A DNA stretch of 53,560 nucleotides. Origin: Candidatus Cloacimonadales bacterium. Its GTDB lineage: Bacteria > Cloacimonadota > Cloacimonadia > Cloacimonadales > TCS61. The stretch lies in contig JAUSOT010000122.1 of NCBI GenBank assembly GCA_030656075.1, positions 1-53,560 on the forward strand. Reading direction: 5' to 3'. The translations under genes and the position numbers were made by a program. Below are positions 25,193-35,343 of the stretch, one piece after another. The notes under the pieces are model-generated. The model ran no database searches and was not told where the DNA came from. It saw nothing but the letters and a program-made list of their open reading frames with translations. Each line of letters starts with the position of its first letter. The first letter of the stretch is position 1.

Positions 25193-25380
25193 ATCTTTTT
25201 CCTTATTCTCAATATATCGCTACATTAAAAGTTGCTGAATTTTGTCAAACCAAAAGATAAGGGAAAATGATTTGGATTTTTCAATTTTTTTGATACTCAT
25301 AATCTACAATCAAAACTGGCTTTTCTCTGAAAATGTATATTAAATAATTTCTTACAATACAATGAATTATATTATTAATT
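25193..25380 (-). promoter_or_regulatory. Upstream region of marR with possible promoter
   Basis: On the minus strand TTGACA lies at 25243-25248, with TAATGT (25222-25227) at a short 15-bp spacing and AT-rich sequence beyond. A palindrome-like CAATATATCGCTACATT segment overlaps the possible -10 region and could be an operator. No gene is seen. The assignment is by eye and weak. Confidence 0.35.
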
Positions 25381-28300
25381 TTAGTTTCCTATCCACTCAC
25401 TGCAGATTATTTTCTCTATTGGTTTACCTCGATTCTTTCTTCCATGATATCCCATCTTAGACATATCATGTTGCGTATATATTTCACCTAAGGCTTTGAT
25501 CAAATCTTCTCCGGCAACAGAATTTCTTCTCAATAGATTTAGTTCCTTTTTTATTGCTGAAGATATTGAATTCCTGAAAGCCGATTCCAAAACCTGAATT
25601 TTTGCTATGGTATCGTCGTTGTCTGTATGGTTGTTTAGTATTCTCAATTCCCTTATAATGTGTTGTTGCCCAAGAGTTAGAGCGTAACTATAACGCTTTT
25701 CGGATTCACGGATTATAACAGTTTCAGAGAACATCTGTTTTATCTTCATTAAAGACTTATTATAGCCATCAGGAAGTTTATTTCCTGGGATTTCAAATTT
25801 CTCTGCCTTGATAACTCCCAAAATTGTCGGTATATCCTTAGAAATCGATTCGTTTTTATTATTAACTAAATACAATTGCTTATAATTTTTAAGGTTACTA
25901 TTGTCATGATATTTTGCTTCGCATAATACATAAAATTTTTCTTTTTCAGATAGCTTACACGCTCTTATTCCATCGGGTAGATTAATTATACGTTCATATT
26001 CCTCGGGATTCTCTCGTTTAATTTGACGCAAGATTTCTTCAATCTCTGTTATGTTAAGAAGTTCACTATCATCTTCATCAAACAAACTCAATTGATTGCC
26101 TTTCTTCTCATAAATAGTGTACATCGCTTTTTCATTCAATTGTTCGGATTTATCTAATATTGCTGTATCTTCACCTATTGTATCGTGGATTTCTTGAATC
26201 CTGTTGGTCAACTTTTCATACAAACCCAAGTGTTTCTCTATACCGGTCTCGGGTAAAAAATTGTATCCGTAAATCATATCAAATTCTGTCCCGATACGAT
26301 CTATTCTACCAAATCGTTGGATAAGACGAACAGGATTCCAATGGAGATCATAATTGATAATTCGATTACAATCCTGTAAATTTAAACCCTCAGAGAAAAC
26401 ATCTGTAGCTATTAAAATCCTTATCTGAGACTCGTTTTGTTTCAAGATGTACTCAGGATTAGCAACAGGTGCAAAGCGGCCAATCACTCGTTCTTTGCTT
26501 TTGTCGCCACTATAAATAGCCTCAATCGTATCATCTTTCTTTTGGGGATTAAGGTTTTCAAAAAGATACTTAGCCGTATCAGCATATTGTGTGAAGATTA
26601 ATATCTTATCTTCATGGATATCGGGATCGTCAATCAGTTTCTTCAACACGGACAACTTATCATCCTGTTCAGGTTTGATTGGATTTACTAAGTCAAGTAT
26701 CTTAGCAAAGATATCCAAATCATGCTTGATGTGTCCTTTGAGTTTATCTTTATCAAAATCAGCTATTCTATATTTTGTATCTTCATTGGCTAATTTATCT
26801 AAAAATACTTCCATGTCCGTCTCGTAATACAAGATTTTTTGAACATCCTGCCCAGCAGGGATATAGCCTTTTTCCATTGCTTTCAGAAATTTATTATGAA
26901 TATCTAACATTTTATGTATTGATTCTCTAAATGCATAAATACTCGATTCCAATCGCTTGAAAAGTAGAATTCTGATCAATCCCCGGATATTGATTCCAGC
27001 TCGTTGAAGTTCGGAATAGGGTAATTTCTCCTTTTTCTCTTTCTTTACATAGTGCCAAAGCCCATAACGAGCATAGCAAAGTTGATCTACTGATTTAATA
27101 ACATCTTTTTTCTTTGTTTCTTTTCCGATAAAATTTCGAATATGCTTGTAAAGTCCTTGATATGATTCTTCGATGCTATAGGTTACGGTTTCTAATTGCC
27201 TGGTTGGAAAATACTGTTCTTTTCCACCAACAATCACATAAGCTTTTCCGGAACCGTCACTATACTCGCTAAAGGCACTGCTATCAATAGGTTTCTTGGT
27301 TTTGGAATCATAGCCATAAAATCGTAGAACATGTTTTCGGGTTCTTCTAATCAGTAAATTTGAGAGCATCAAGGGTAATTGTCTATCACCACTTTCGATC
27401 AATTTAAAATAGTTTCGTAAATTTGGCGGATCGATTGGCAGTTCTGTCTGTTCTTCCTGGTGAAATAACTTTAGTTGATTATAAATATCCCAAATATTTT
27501 TATTGCGGGGTGTAGCAGTTAGCAAACAGCATTTTATTCGACCATAAGAAAGGTATTGTTCCAGAATTCTATAACGTTGTGTATCATTATTTCTGAAATT
27601 ATGACTTTCATCAATTAGAACAAAATCTCTATCTCTGTACTTTATGTTTTCCAATAAGATATTATAATTATCTTCCGTATCTTCTCTCAAAAATCCCATC
27701 GATAAAATCCGGGCATTGAGATTATAGACTTCATTATATCTTTCCCACATTTCAGTTAATGCTGCCGGGCAGATTATGAGAGGGCGAACATGTTCGGTTC
27801 GTTCAAAATGCTTCAAAATGGCAGCACCAATATAACTCTTACCGAGTCCCACCACATCCGAAATAAAACAACCACCATACATTCGAATGATCTGCACTGC
27901 CTGTTTTACAGCAACTAATTGGAAATCTGCCAATTGCTTTGTAATATCATCATCCCACAGAATTTCTTTGGATTCCGCATCTTCCAGGCGATCTTTAACC
28001 AGTGTGTATATCGTTTTCATGTAAACATCATAGGGAGTATAAAGCTGGGCAGCCCAGGATGATTTTAACTCCTGCATCAAATGTTCATTAAAATCTTCCG
28101 ACTCCAACCAAAGTCTATCAAACCACTTTTTCAAAACTTCCAGGTTATCATTGCCATGCACCATCACATTTAGTTCAGTATTATTTGTGAGACCTGCCAG
28201 GGTAAGATTTGATGAACCGACAACAGCCGTCCCTTTTTCATGGCGAACCACTTTGGTCCCATTGGCATCGTAAACACTGCCGTAATGAAATATGTAGGCT

Positions 28301-28734
28301 TTGGAATGCAGTCTGCCTTTGGTATAAACTTTTACATGAAGCTTCCTGTCTGTGATCAACTTTATCAGCAATTTGATCAGTTCTTCATTATCATCAGTTT
28401 GATCCATAAGTTCAATCGAGGACTTTATATTATTGGATGTGTTTTCTATACGCTCATTGATGATGGAATTCTTGGCATAAATATTTTCTTCAATCGTATC
28501 TGCTACCAGTTCCAACCGCCGATAACCTTCTGCCAGTTGCTCTATCGTTTCCCGATTAGATGTATTGCCAATTAGAAGCTTCACTTCTGTCAGGTTTGAA
28601 ATCGTTTTGGCCACAGTATTGAACCCGCTTAGGAAGAAATATCCTACTGCCATTCTGGCAGATTCACTGGTCTGCATTATCTGATTTAGATGATCTGCTA
28701 ACTTCTCTTCTCGATTATCAATAATATCTGGCAT
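25381..28734 (-). CDS. PLD-domain SNF2-like helicase (1117 aa)
   Basis: A large putative defence helicase. The N-terminus (about 1-230) is a phospholipase-D-like domain with one HKD-type motif, LHSKAYIFH, and a GSSNLTLAGL segment, as in nuclease-like PLDs attached to helicases. The superfamily-2 motor follows: DVVGLGKSYIGAAI (Walker A), DESHNFR (DExH-like box), LLTATP (motif III), KILIFTQYADTA (motif IV), ATDVFSEGLNLQ (motif V) and QRFGRIDRIG (motif VI). The C-terminus (about 900-1117) is charged and unassigned. It begins two bases after the AbiEii-like stop, with AAAGGA inside that gene, so it is the last gene of the operon. Likely role is recognition or degradation of foreign DNA; this is inferred from domains and neighbours. 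Confidence 0.85.
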   Translation of the reverse strand: MPDIIDNREEKLADHLNQIMQTSESARMAVGYFFLSGFNTVAKTISNLTEVKLLIGNTSNRETIEQLAEGYRRLELVADTIEENIYAKNSIINERIENTSNNIKSSIELMDQTDDNEELIKLLIKLITDRKLHVKVYTKGRLHSKAYIFHYGSVYDANGTKVVRHEKGTAVVGSSNLTLAGLTNNTELNVMVHGNDNLEVLKKWFDRLWLESEDFNEHLMQELKSSWAAQLYTPYDVYMKTIYTLVKDRLEDAESKEILWDDDITKQLADFQLVAVKQAVQIIRMYGGCFISDVVGLGKSYIGAAILKHFERTEHVRPLIICPAALTEMWERYNEVYNLNARILSMGFLREDTEDNYNILLENIKYRDRDFVLIDESHNFRNNDTQRYRILEQYLSYGRIKCCLLTATPRNKNIWDIYNQLKLFHQEEQTELPIDPPNLRNYFKLIESGDRQLPLMLSNLLIRRTRKHVLRFYGYDSKTKKPIDSSAFSEYSDGSGKAYVIVGGKEQYFPTRQLETVTYSIEESYQGLYKHIRNFIGKETKKKDVIKSVDQLCYARYGLWHYVKKEKKEKLPYSELQRAGINIRGLIRILLFKRLESSIYAFRESIHKMLDIHNKFLKAMEKGYIPAGQDVQKILYYETDMEVFLDKLANEDTKYRIADFDKDKLKGHIKHDLDIFAKILDLVNPIKPEQDDKLSVLKKLIDDPDIHEDKILIFTQYADTAKYLFENLNPQKKDDTIEAIYSGDKSKERVIGRFAPVANPEYILKQNESQIRILIATDVFSEGLNLQDCNRIINYDLHWNPVRLIQRFGRIDRIGTEFDMIYGYNFLPETGIEKHLGLYEKLTNRIQEIHDTIGEDTAILDKSEQLNEKAMYTIYEKKGNQLSLFDEDDSELLNITEIEEILRQIKRENPEEYERIINLPDGIRACKLSEKEKFYVLCEAKYHDNSNLKNYKQLYLVNNKNESISKDIPTILGVIKAEKFEIPGNKLPDGYNKSLMKIKQMFSETVIIRESEKRYSYALTLGQQHIIRELRILNNHTDNDDTIAKIQVLESAFRNSISSAIKKELNLLRRNSVAGEDLIKALGEIYTQHDMSKMGYHGRKNRGKPIEKIICSEWIGN

Positions 28735-28736
28735 AT

Positions 28737-29807
28737 TTATTCCTTTATCAATTTAATTGTGTGATACCAATAAAAAAGAGATCCACCTGGGATTTTTCTG
28801 AGTTTATTTAGTGAGTTATGATCAGGGTCTTCTATCATATAATCCAAAATATTCAATTCTGGTGAAAATAATTGAAGCGAAGAATTATCTTTCCTCAGCA
28901 GCTTAGCAGCCAACAAGGCAGCTTTGGCGGAAGCTAATACTGCATCTTCAAGCCGGAATCTTTCGTTAATGAGAAATTCATTAAGAGCTTTAATCCCAGT
29001 TAAAATTTCACGATAATGTTCTTGATCCTCTTTAAATTCCAGTTTACCTTGAGATGCAATTAATTTTGCGGTTGCAATTACATCGTGTAGCACTTCATCA
29101 CTATCAATACTCAACTTTCTATATTCAATTTCTGCAGCTACTATATCAAAAAAAGATCTACTTAGGTCATCCAAATTCCGGGTATAATCAAAGAGACTTC
29201 CAATATCAAATAGCTGCTTGGCTATTTCCAGTTCTTTATCCTTGCCATAAGGAACTCCAGTAGTATTGGGTGCGAACGCAGTGAGTTTGTCTCCCAGCAC
29301 AGATTCAATTGAAGGCACTTTCACATCGATCTCGGGCTCAATCGTTTTTACCCATTGACTGCCGATCTGTTTTTTTATAACTGAAGGATATAGAACATCT
29401 TCAAATAAAATATCGATTAATACATAATCTTCTCGACCTGAGTTTACAGATTTGTAAAACATGAAATAATGAGCTTTTGGAATACCCGGATTATAGCTTC
29501 TTCTTTCATCCAATTCAAACCTGGTGAAGTGCTCGCTGCTTGTACAAATCTCATTCAGAAAGCTTTCGATACTTTCTCGTGAAGCTTTTGTAATAATATC
29601 CACATCAACAGAAAACCTGCGGGTAGGAGAGATCAGCAAGATCAGACTGGTGCCACCTTTCAGCACAAAGTCCAGATCGGTTTTCGACAATTCTTCCACC
29701 AGGCTTAAAGCATGAACCATTTTTTCTGCAACCGCTGCATTTTGGAATTTGTATCTGCTTTTCAGTTCTTTGAACCACTCTTCATTGAAAATACTTTGAT
29801 CAATCAT
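28737..29807 (-). CDS. AbiEii-like nucleotidyltransferase (356 aa)
   Basis: A protein of the AbiEii/AbiGii toxin family (DUF1814), a DNA-polymerase-beta-type nucleotidyltransferase. The core motifs are present: VLKGGTSLIL (about 48-57), RFSVDVDI (about 64-71) with the paired aspartates, a later DYVLIDILF strand, and the family GDKLTAFAP motif (about 171-179). Related toxins transfer nucleotides to tRNA or bind GTP and cause reversible growth arrest. The first four bases overlap the upstream AbiEi-like gene (ATGA), the usual toxin-antitoxin coupling, although here a helicase follows directly. Toxicity itself is inferred. Confidence 0.87.
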   Translation of the reverse strand: MIDQSIFNEEWFKELKSRYKFQNAAVAEKMVHALSLVEELSKTDLDFVLKGGTSLILLISPTRRFSVDVDIITKASRESIESFLNEICTSSEHFTRFELDERRSYNPGIPKAHYFMFYKSVNSGREDYVLIDILFEDVLYPSVIKKQIGSQWVKTIEPEIDVKVPSIESVLGDKLTAFAPNTTGVPYGKDKELEIAKQLFDIGSLFDYTRNLDDLSRSFFDIVAAEIEYRKLSIDSDEVLHDVIATAKLIASQGKLEFKEDQEHYREILTGIKALNEFLINERFRLEDAVLASAKAALLAAKLLRKDNSSLQLFSPELNILDYMIEDPDHNSLNKLRKIPGGSLFYWYHTIKLIKE

Positions 29808-30652
29808 ATGAATAATTCCTGTGGAATATCAGTTTTTTGTTTCAAGAATTCCATCAACTTCGCTTCTGCTCCTCTTCTTCTGGCGTATGATGCAAGGGTC
29901 GTAAAATTAAGTTGATACTTGTTATACGCTCCTTCATAGATATTTGATAACTCTTTACCCTGAATCCAGTATAATAGTTTGGAAGCAACAAATGCATCAA
30001 CCAGGATTTTTTCTAAGGCAGGAGTACTGATTTTTTCATGGATAGTTATTGGACTGCGACTAATGAACGGCAGCAGAATAACAGGTTCTTGTTCTTCCAT
30101 AGCGTAATTCAACATCTGATTTTCATCGGGTTGCAGATAGACTTTTTTATAAATGTGATCCTTCAAGAAAAAGTAAACAGTTTCCAGAATATCAGAGTCC
30201 ACCTCCAGAATAATAATATTTCGCATTGGCTGATGGATCATAAATTCATTATAGCAGGCACTGCTCCAGATGCAGATGTTATCACTGAAGTTTTCTCTTT
30301 TAACGGCAGAAAATATTCGTTTGAGCTTGTCTGAAAGATCCGGTTGATATTCCGGTTTAACGACTAATGTGTAAACACCCCTTTTGATGGGCTTTAAAAT
30401 TTTTCTCTTTTTTAAATTATAGATCATCCAGGCAAAAGTTGATTCTTTTAACTCCGGTTGAAATTCTCTTAACAGCTCATACAGATCGTTCCGATCAAAA
30501 CTTATACGATCTTGAAATCTCTGTCGAATTACATTGATAATTTGATTAACTTCCGTTTTACAACCCTCCAATATTTGCCAGTAAACAGGTTTTATTGGCA
30601 AACTTTTGAAATTGTTCAATAGCTCAAAACACTTATTAAATGGACAACACAA
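29804..30652 (-). CDS. AbiEi-like antitoxin/regulator (282 aa)
   Basis: Paired with the AbiEii-like gene by a 4-base overlap. The N-terminal part contains a winged-helix segment ending LKKRKILKPIKRGVYTL (about 79-95), the pattern of AbiEi/DUF6577 regulators, followed by a mixed domain with SACYNEFMIHQP and a C-terminal helical part with ASYARRRG. AbiEi proteins repress their own promoter and neutralise the toxin transcriptionally. A group of three repeated 15-bp motifs lies upstream at 30779-30924. The start is uncertain: TTG at 30652 gives a cysteine-rich opening and no clear ribosome site, so translation may begin further in. Confidence 0.75.
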   Translation of the reverse strand: MCCPFNKCFELLNNFKSLPIKPVYWQILEGCKTEVNQIINVIRQRFQDRISFDRNDLYELLREFQPELKESTFAWMIYNLKKRKILKPIKRGVYTLVVKPEYQPDLSDKLKRIFSAVKRENFSDNICIWSSACYNEFMIHQPMRNIIILEVDSDILETVYFFLKDHIYKKVYLQPDENQMLNYAMEEQEPVILLPFISRSPITIHEKISTPALEKILVDAFVASKLLYWIQGKELSNIYEGAYNKYQLNFTTLASYARRRGAEAKLMEFLKQKTDIPQELFI

Positions 30653-30980
30653 ACATTTATGTATAATACTTTTTGTAAATATTTTTTTTCAATGTAAGAA
30701 AAATCATGATTTCTTTCGGCATAATATTTATACAACCCCTAAACACCCAATACAATTAAATCTAATAATTTTATCTTTCACTATATATAGGTCGGCAAAA
30801 ACCAATTATTGCGCCAACTATTTTAAATTTTCAAAAAATCAATAATGCACACTATACATATGTCAATAAATCACGAAAAAAGTGCGAAAATAATTTTTTT
30901 AAAATCGCTCACTATATATATGCCATAAAAAAGGCAAAAAGTTCGGAAAAAAATTTATTTTTTTCTGCTTTCAGAAAACC
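30653..30980 (-). promoter_or_regulatory. Putative promoter/operator region with three 15-bp repeats
   Basis: Three copies of a CACTATANATANGNC motif occur at 30779-30793, 30850-30864 and 30910-30924. The last two head a roughly 60-bp imperfect tandem repeat (30850-30909 and 30910-30969). On the minus strand TTGCCG (30793-30798) and GATAAAAT (from 30775 downward) form a plausible promoter with a 17-bp spacer, and the first motif lies inside that spacer. This is what an autoregulating AbiEi operator would look like. The stretch is extremely AT-rich and has no gene. Confidence 0.5.
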
Positions 30981-33900
30981 TCACACACTCTTGGCTTTGT
31001 TCAGCCGGTTTTGCACCAGCTCGCAAACTGCCCAATAAACTTCTTTGCGCTCCTCTGCCGTTAAACCCAGAACATCGAACACCACATCGTCCAGAGCTTT
31101 GCGGTCGGGCAGCGGATTTGGTTCCTGCTCACGGATCGGTATTTCTTTATTGAAACCACATTCTTCGAATAAACTTTTTATTTCTCTGTTCAAATTCAGT
31201 TTTAGAATATCAATAATTAAGTTTTTGTAGCCATTACCAATTTTAGCAAATAATAATTTCTTTAATTGCCAACCATCCATTTTTGCAACGGTAATTGATC
31301 CTGTTAAAGTATAAGCTGTAACTTCATAAAATAATCTTGTTAATGTTGAATTTAGAGATAATAAAACTGGGTCTAATAATTCCTTATTATGTAAAATAAT
31401 TCCAAAAAGATTGTGATCATCCAAAACCCCTTTATTTTTGAGAATAATGAATCTATCACCATACATCATTGAAATCATCATGTCAGATTTCTCTAAATTA
31501 TTTAATGAATACCACTTTATTCTACTCTTACATGTTGGTCGTAAATGAAAATTATTTTCTTTTCCCCAATCAATATATTTTTTAACAGATTTATGCTCAA
31601 TATTCGCCTTATAATCTATCATTAATACCTTAGATTTCAATTCATTTGGGTTAATCATGATTGATTTGCTACCTTTCAAGCTTTTTATCACCGGCTTCAA
31701 AAATTCCTCTTCGATGCCCCACTCTTCGATCTTTTCTTTGGTCAAATAGAAAAACTCATTGGCGCCGGTTTTAATGCCAAATCTTACTTCAGCAATATCA
31801 CCCAGCCGCACCAGTTTGTCTTTGCCTTTTTTCAGGATAGTCCAATAGATTTCGGGAGCGCGCAGGTATTTGCCGCCCCATTTATTGCCAATGTAAGGAT
31901 TATCTGCCAGCTTATCTTTGCTTTCCGGGTGTTCCAAGCCATCCTGCCACAATTCTTTCTGGTTAATGGGAAAGACTTTGTATTCAGGAGTTGGAGTTCT
32001 ATCGGCAGCTTCTTCGATCTCTTCCCACAAAACGGAGGAAAGGGTGTTTTCAAATTCTGTTTTAAACATCACGAAACGGGCAATATGGTTAAAGCCGATC
32101 AAGTTCTTTTCATCCGGTCTGGAAAAGAGGGCGATGATAGTATTGACCGAAGCGGATTTGAAGGAACGTTTCACCTGGTTGTCGATGATGAATTTCACCT
32201 GAGAATGTTTTAAAAGGAATTCTTGCAGGTCTTTGCCATAACCCACATCCAGCCAGGAATTGGAAGTGATGAAACAAAAGCTGCCTTTTTCGTTCAGCAG
32301 CCGCAATCCGTGGAAGTAGAAATAAATATAAAGGTCGCTCTTGGCATTCAGTTGGATGGCAGATGAATCTTCCTGTTCTTTATAGTGGAAGTATTTTGGA
32401 AATTCCAGATAAACCGAGCGCATCAATTTTGCTTTATACTTTTGTTTTTGCTGTTTCCAGGCGGCTGTATCTTCTCCGCCATAATTAGCGGGATCTTTCA
32501 AAGGATCGGCTATTTTTTCCTGCCGCACATAAGGCGGGTTGCCGATGACGATATCGAAGCCGTGATTGTCGCCGGAGAAGATTTCCACAAAAGAGATGTC
32601 CCACACGAAAGGCATATTCTTTTCATTTTTTTTCAGTTCATCGATGTCTGCTTCGATCAGTTCGATCTCTTTCCTGATGGCGCTGATTTTTCCGTCGATC
32701 TTATCATCCGCCCAATCTGCCTGCACCGGATCATCTCCACCGGCAAAATCAAAAGATTGAACCTGCACGGATTTTTTATCCGCTTTTTCATCGTTCAGTT
32801 TATCGATCTCTTTTTGTTTTTGCAGTTTCTGGCATTTCAAAATTTCCAGAAAGATATTTCGTTCCTGTTGTTTCACCTGGTCTTCTGATCGATATTTTTG
32901 GTTATCCACGTTTTGGTAGTAATCATATTTTGCTTTTTTAAATTCGGTGATCAGTTTTTTTATCCTGGTATCGACGGTTGTATATTTTTTATAATGTCCA
33001 AAATCGATGCCGCCGATTTCCTGCACCAGGCTGTCGCCCTGTCTTATTTTGAAATCAAGATTTGGCAATAATGGGAAAAGCTGTCTTTGTGAAAGCGGAA
33101 TTTCAGTGTCGATGATCAGTTGCAGCCAGAGTCTCAGTTCTGCCACGTCCACAGCCCATTTCATCACATCCACTCCGTACAGGCTGTTCCCGATAATTCG
33201 TTTCTTGCGATCATAAGAACTTTCCGAATGTCTGTTCAAAGCAGCATCGATGCGGATAAAAAGATCATCCAGGATTTGCAGCATTCCCACCGGAAAAGAG
33301 CCGGAACCGCAGGCTGGATCGACAACAGTGAGATCACGCAGCAAACTTTCGATTGTCTGCCAGAGAGTTTTTTCAGTGATCTGAGCATCTGCCTGTTCTT
33401 TTTCTTCGGCGTCGAAAGCCATGATAAATTCATAGAGAAGCGGTTTGTGCTCACTTCCCAGGTGATTTGTGAGAAAAGCAACCAGAGATAATTTGCACAT
33501 CAGGTCGATCTCGATCCTGGGTGTATAAAAGATTCCTGCTTCGCCCCGTTCATCGATCTCTTCCGAAACATTCACCAGGCTTTCGTAAACTTTACCGATC
33601 ATTTCAGGATCAACTGCCACTTCCTGATCGAAAGGGCTGTCTTCCGAAATGGTGAAGTTGTAGCTATTAAAGAATTCAAAAATCGTTTTAAAGCATTTAT
33701 CTTCGATCTTTATATTTTGAGTTTTACCGATTTCGTCGAGCTTATTTTCGGTGAACAATCCGCCGTTCAAATAGGGTGCCAAATTCAGGATACTTTTTAT
33801 GTCATCGGGAAAGTGCCTGCTTCTTTCGTCATATTTTTTACCATTGAAGGTTTGGAATAGGAGAATTGAAAGCCATTTGCTGTAGAATGTGTTTTCCGCA

Positions 33901-34646
33901 TGATCTGATTTTTTATAACCCATCCAGAAATTATGCAGGAAATCAGCATCTTCTCCCATCCAGCCTTTGCGCTGAATGAAGTAGATAAACATTATACGAT
34001 TCAGAAATTGCAGGGTGAAATCATGCGCCCAGCTTTTTTCTTGAGACTGGTTATGCAAATAGGTTTTAATTTCATCGAAGAGAGCTTTGTAATCTTCAAA
34101 GAATTTTTCCGTAACTTTTTCTACATCAAATGCTTCATCGTGTTTATTCTGGATCAGGAAATCAGTAAAAAGTTCTTCACCTGGCTCTGCATCCAGCATG
34201 GAGATTCGTTCGGAGGCAGTTCTGTATTTCTCATTAGGCCCAATCGAGATGCGGCGAAACAGCTTCCTTTTGGCAGTATCTTCGCAGTATTTCACATTAA
34301 CAAGATGCCACAAGGTTTGATCTGCATTGGAAAAGATGAACATTGAATAAGGATGATTCACCAGGAGTTTATTTATGATCGTTCTTTCTGCTGTGATGTG
34401 AAGTCTCGCTGCTTTGAGTCGGCAATAGATTATATGAAAGCCATCATTTATTCCGCCGGAAGCGAATAACACAGGCTCATTGATAATAAGTTCTTTTGCC
34501 TTGTCTGTCCATTCCCTGGTGGAAAGTGGTTCATTTGATCGATTGTAATTTAATTCTTTCCAGAATAAAGTTTTCAGTTGTTCGTAACATGTTTGTTGTT
34601 CAAAATTATTTAGTAGGTCAATAATGACTTCCGCTTTTGCAGACAT
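30981..34646 (-). CDS. Eco57I/PglX-like adenine DNA methyltransferase (1221 aa)
   Basis: A large N6-adenine DNA methyltransferase. Motif I is VVDPACGSGSFPVGML and the catalytic motif IV is GNPPYVRQ; between them is the NSLYGVDVMKWAVDVAELRLWL segment split by a long charged coiled region (KCQKLQKQKEIDKLNDEK). The N-terminal 200 residues include ARLHITAERTIINKL and FIFSNADQTLWHLV, as in type IIG/BREX-like enzymes, but I see no unambiguous nuclease triad. The C-terminal 400 residues look like a target-recognition part (RFGIKTGANEFFYL). The internal ATG at 34646 is preferred because GGAGG lies directly upstream; an ATG at 34664 would include that site. It is the first gene of the defence operon. 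Whether it restricts DNA itself is unresolved. Confidence 0.85.
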   Translation of the reverse strand: MSAKAEVIIDLLNNFEQQTCYEQLKTLFWKELNYNRSNEPLSTREWTDKAKELIINEPVLFASGGINDGFHIIYCRLKAARLHITAERTIINKLLVNHPYSMFIFSNADQTLWHLVNVKYCEDTAKRKLFRRISIGPNEKYRTASERISMLDAEPGEELFTDFLIQNKHDEAFDVEKVTEKFFEDYKALFDEIKTYLHNQSQEKSWAHDFTLQFLNRIMFIYFIQRKGWMGEDADFLHNFWMGYKKSDHAENTFYSKWLSILLFQTFNGKKYDERSRHFPDDIKSILNLAPYLNGGLFTENKLDEIGKTQNIKIEDKCFKTIFEFFNSYNFTISEDSPFDQEVAVDPEMIGKVYESLVNVSEEIDERGEAGIFYTPRIEIDLMCKLSLVAFLTNHLGSEHKPLLYEFIMAFDAEEKEQADAQITEKTLWQTIESLLRDLTVVDPACGSGSFPVGMLQILDDLFIRIDAALNRHSESSYDRKKRIIGNSLYGVDVMKWAVDVAELRLWLQLIIDTEIPLSQRQLFPLLPNLDFKIRQGDSLVQEIGGIDFGHYKKYTTVDTRIKKLITEFKKAKYDYYQNVDNQKYRSEDQVKQQERNIFLEILKCQKLQKQKEIDKLNDEKADKKSVQVQSFDFAGGDDPVQADWADDKIDGKISAIRKEIELIEADIDELKKNEKNMPFVWDISFVEIFSGDNHGFDIVIGNPPYVRQEKIADPLKDPANYGGEDTAAWKQQKQKYKAKLMRSVYLEFPKYFHYKEQEDSSAIQLNAKSDLYIYFYFHGLRLLNEKGSFCFITSNSWLDVGYGKDLQEFLLKHSQVKFIIDNQVKRSFKSASVNTIIALFSRPDEKNLIGFNHIARFVMFKTEFENTLSSVLWEEIEEAADRTPTPEYKVFPINQKELWQDGLEHPESKDKLADNPYIGNKWGGKYLRAPEIYWTILKKGKDKLVRLGDIAEVRFGIKTGANEFFYLTKEKIEEWGIEEEFLKPVIKSLKGSKSIMINPNELKSKVLMIDYKANIEHKSVKKYIDWGKENNFHLRPTCKSRIKWYSLNNLEKSDMMISMMYGDRFIILKNKGVLDDHNLFGIILHNKELLDPVLLSLNSTLTRLFYEVTAYTLTGSITVAKMDGWQLKKLLFAKIGNGYKNLIIDILKLNLNREIKSLFEECGFNKEIPIREQEPNPLPDRKALDDVVFDVLGLTAEERKEVYWAVCELVQNRLNKAKSV

Positions 34647-35343
34647 AAAACCTCCAGAACTCATGGAATAATAAATCCGTGAAGAAATTTGATTTGAGGT
34701 AAACAGGTGTCAAGAATTTTGAAAAATTTATTATAAAAGTGAAGATAAAGCAATAAAAAACTTTGTGTTGCCCGTTAAAAAAATGAATCTCACATTATAG
34801 ACTTATTAAAAGCCTTTTTCACAATTCATAATTTATTGTAATAAAATAAGTTAAAAACACTAAAAGCATTTTGACTACCTCCTGACCGGTATTTAGAAGT
34901 TAACTTCTAATAACCTACCCATTTAGCCTCAACCGTCTGACCACTTTTGAGTGGTCATCCACCTTCTCGAGAGGAGAAGGAAATTTAATTCATCCAATGA
35001 AACACACTATTCTCCCTCTCCTTTGGGGAGGGTTGGGGTGGGGCAATTAATTCAAAACCACCCAATTAGGTAGAACTCATAGACTTATTAATTTTTAGTA
35101 TTTACTAAAAATTCCACCACAAACGGAAAACTTCTTGACACCTGAAATCGCTTTTTTGTTTACCTAACTGCAATGATTATTTTTAAAAGAATTGTATTAG
35201 TTATAAAGCAGAAGATTTTGCTTGGAACTCAAATGATAAATATTAGCCGAAACATAATGAACCGCACCAGCACTTTATCCGCTTCTGGATTAGCAAATAA
35301 AATATATATAACGGGACAGATCAAATAGTCACCCGGGGGTTAA
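34647..35343. repeat. Divergent intergenic region with palindromes
   Basis: It separates the minus-strand defence operon from plus-strand acyl-CoA genes. TTAGAAGTTAACTTCTAA (34893-34910) is a perfect 18-bp palindrome. GACCACT/AGTGGTC (34939-34956) and CCTTCTC/GAGAAGG (34962-34980) are hairpins. TGACTACCTCCTGACCG (34872-34888) is matched in inverted orientation, with one mismatch, at 36687-36703 beyond the next gene. A CCCTCTCC/GGGGAGGG repeat lies near 35010. No gene is seen; promoters are likely but not resolved. Confidence 0.55.

Noticed and set aside
30779-30969. CRISPR-like array
   Set aside because: Only three short, imperfect repeats with unequal spacing (71 and 60 bases) and no cas genes; an operator array at the AbiEi-like promoter explains it better.
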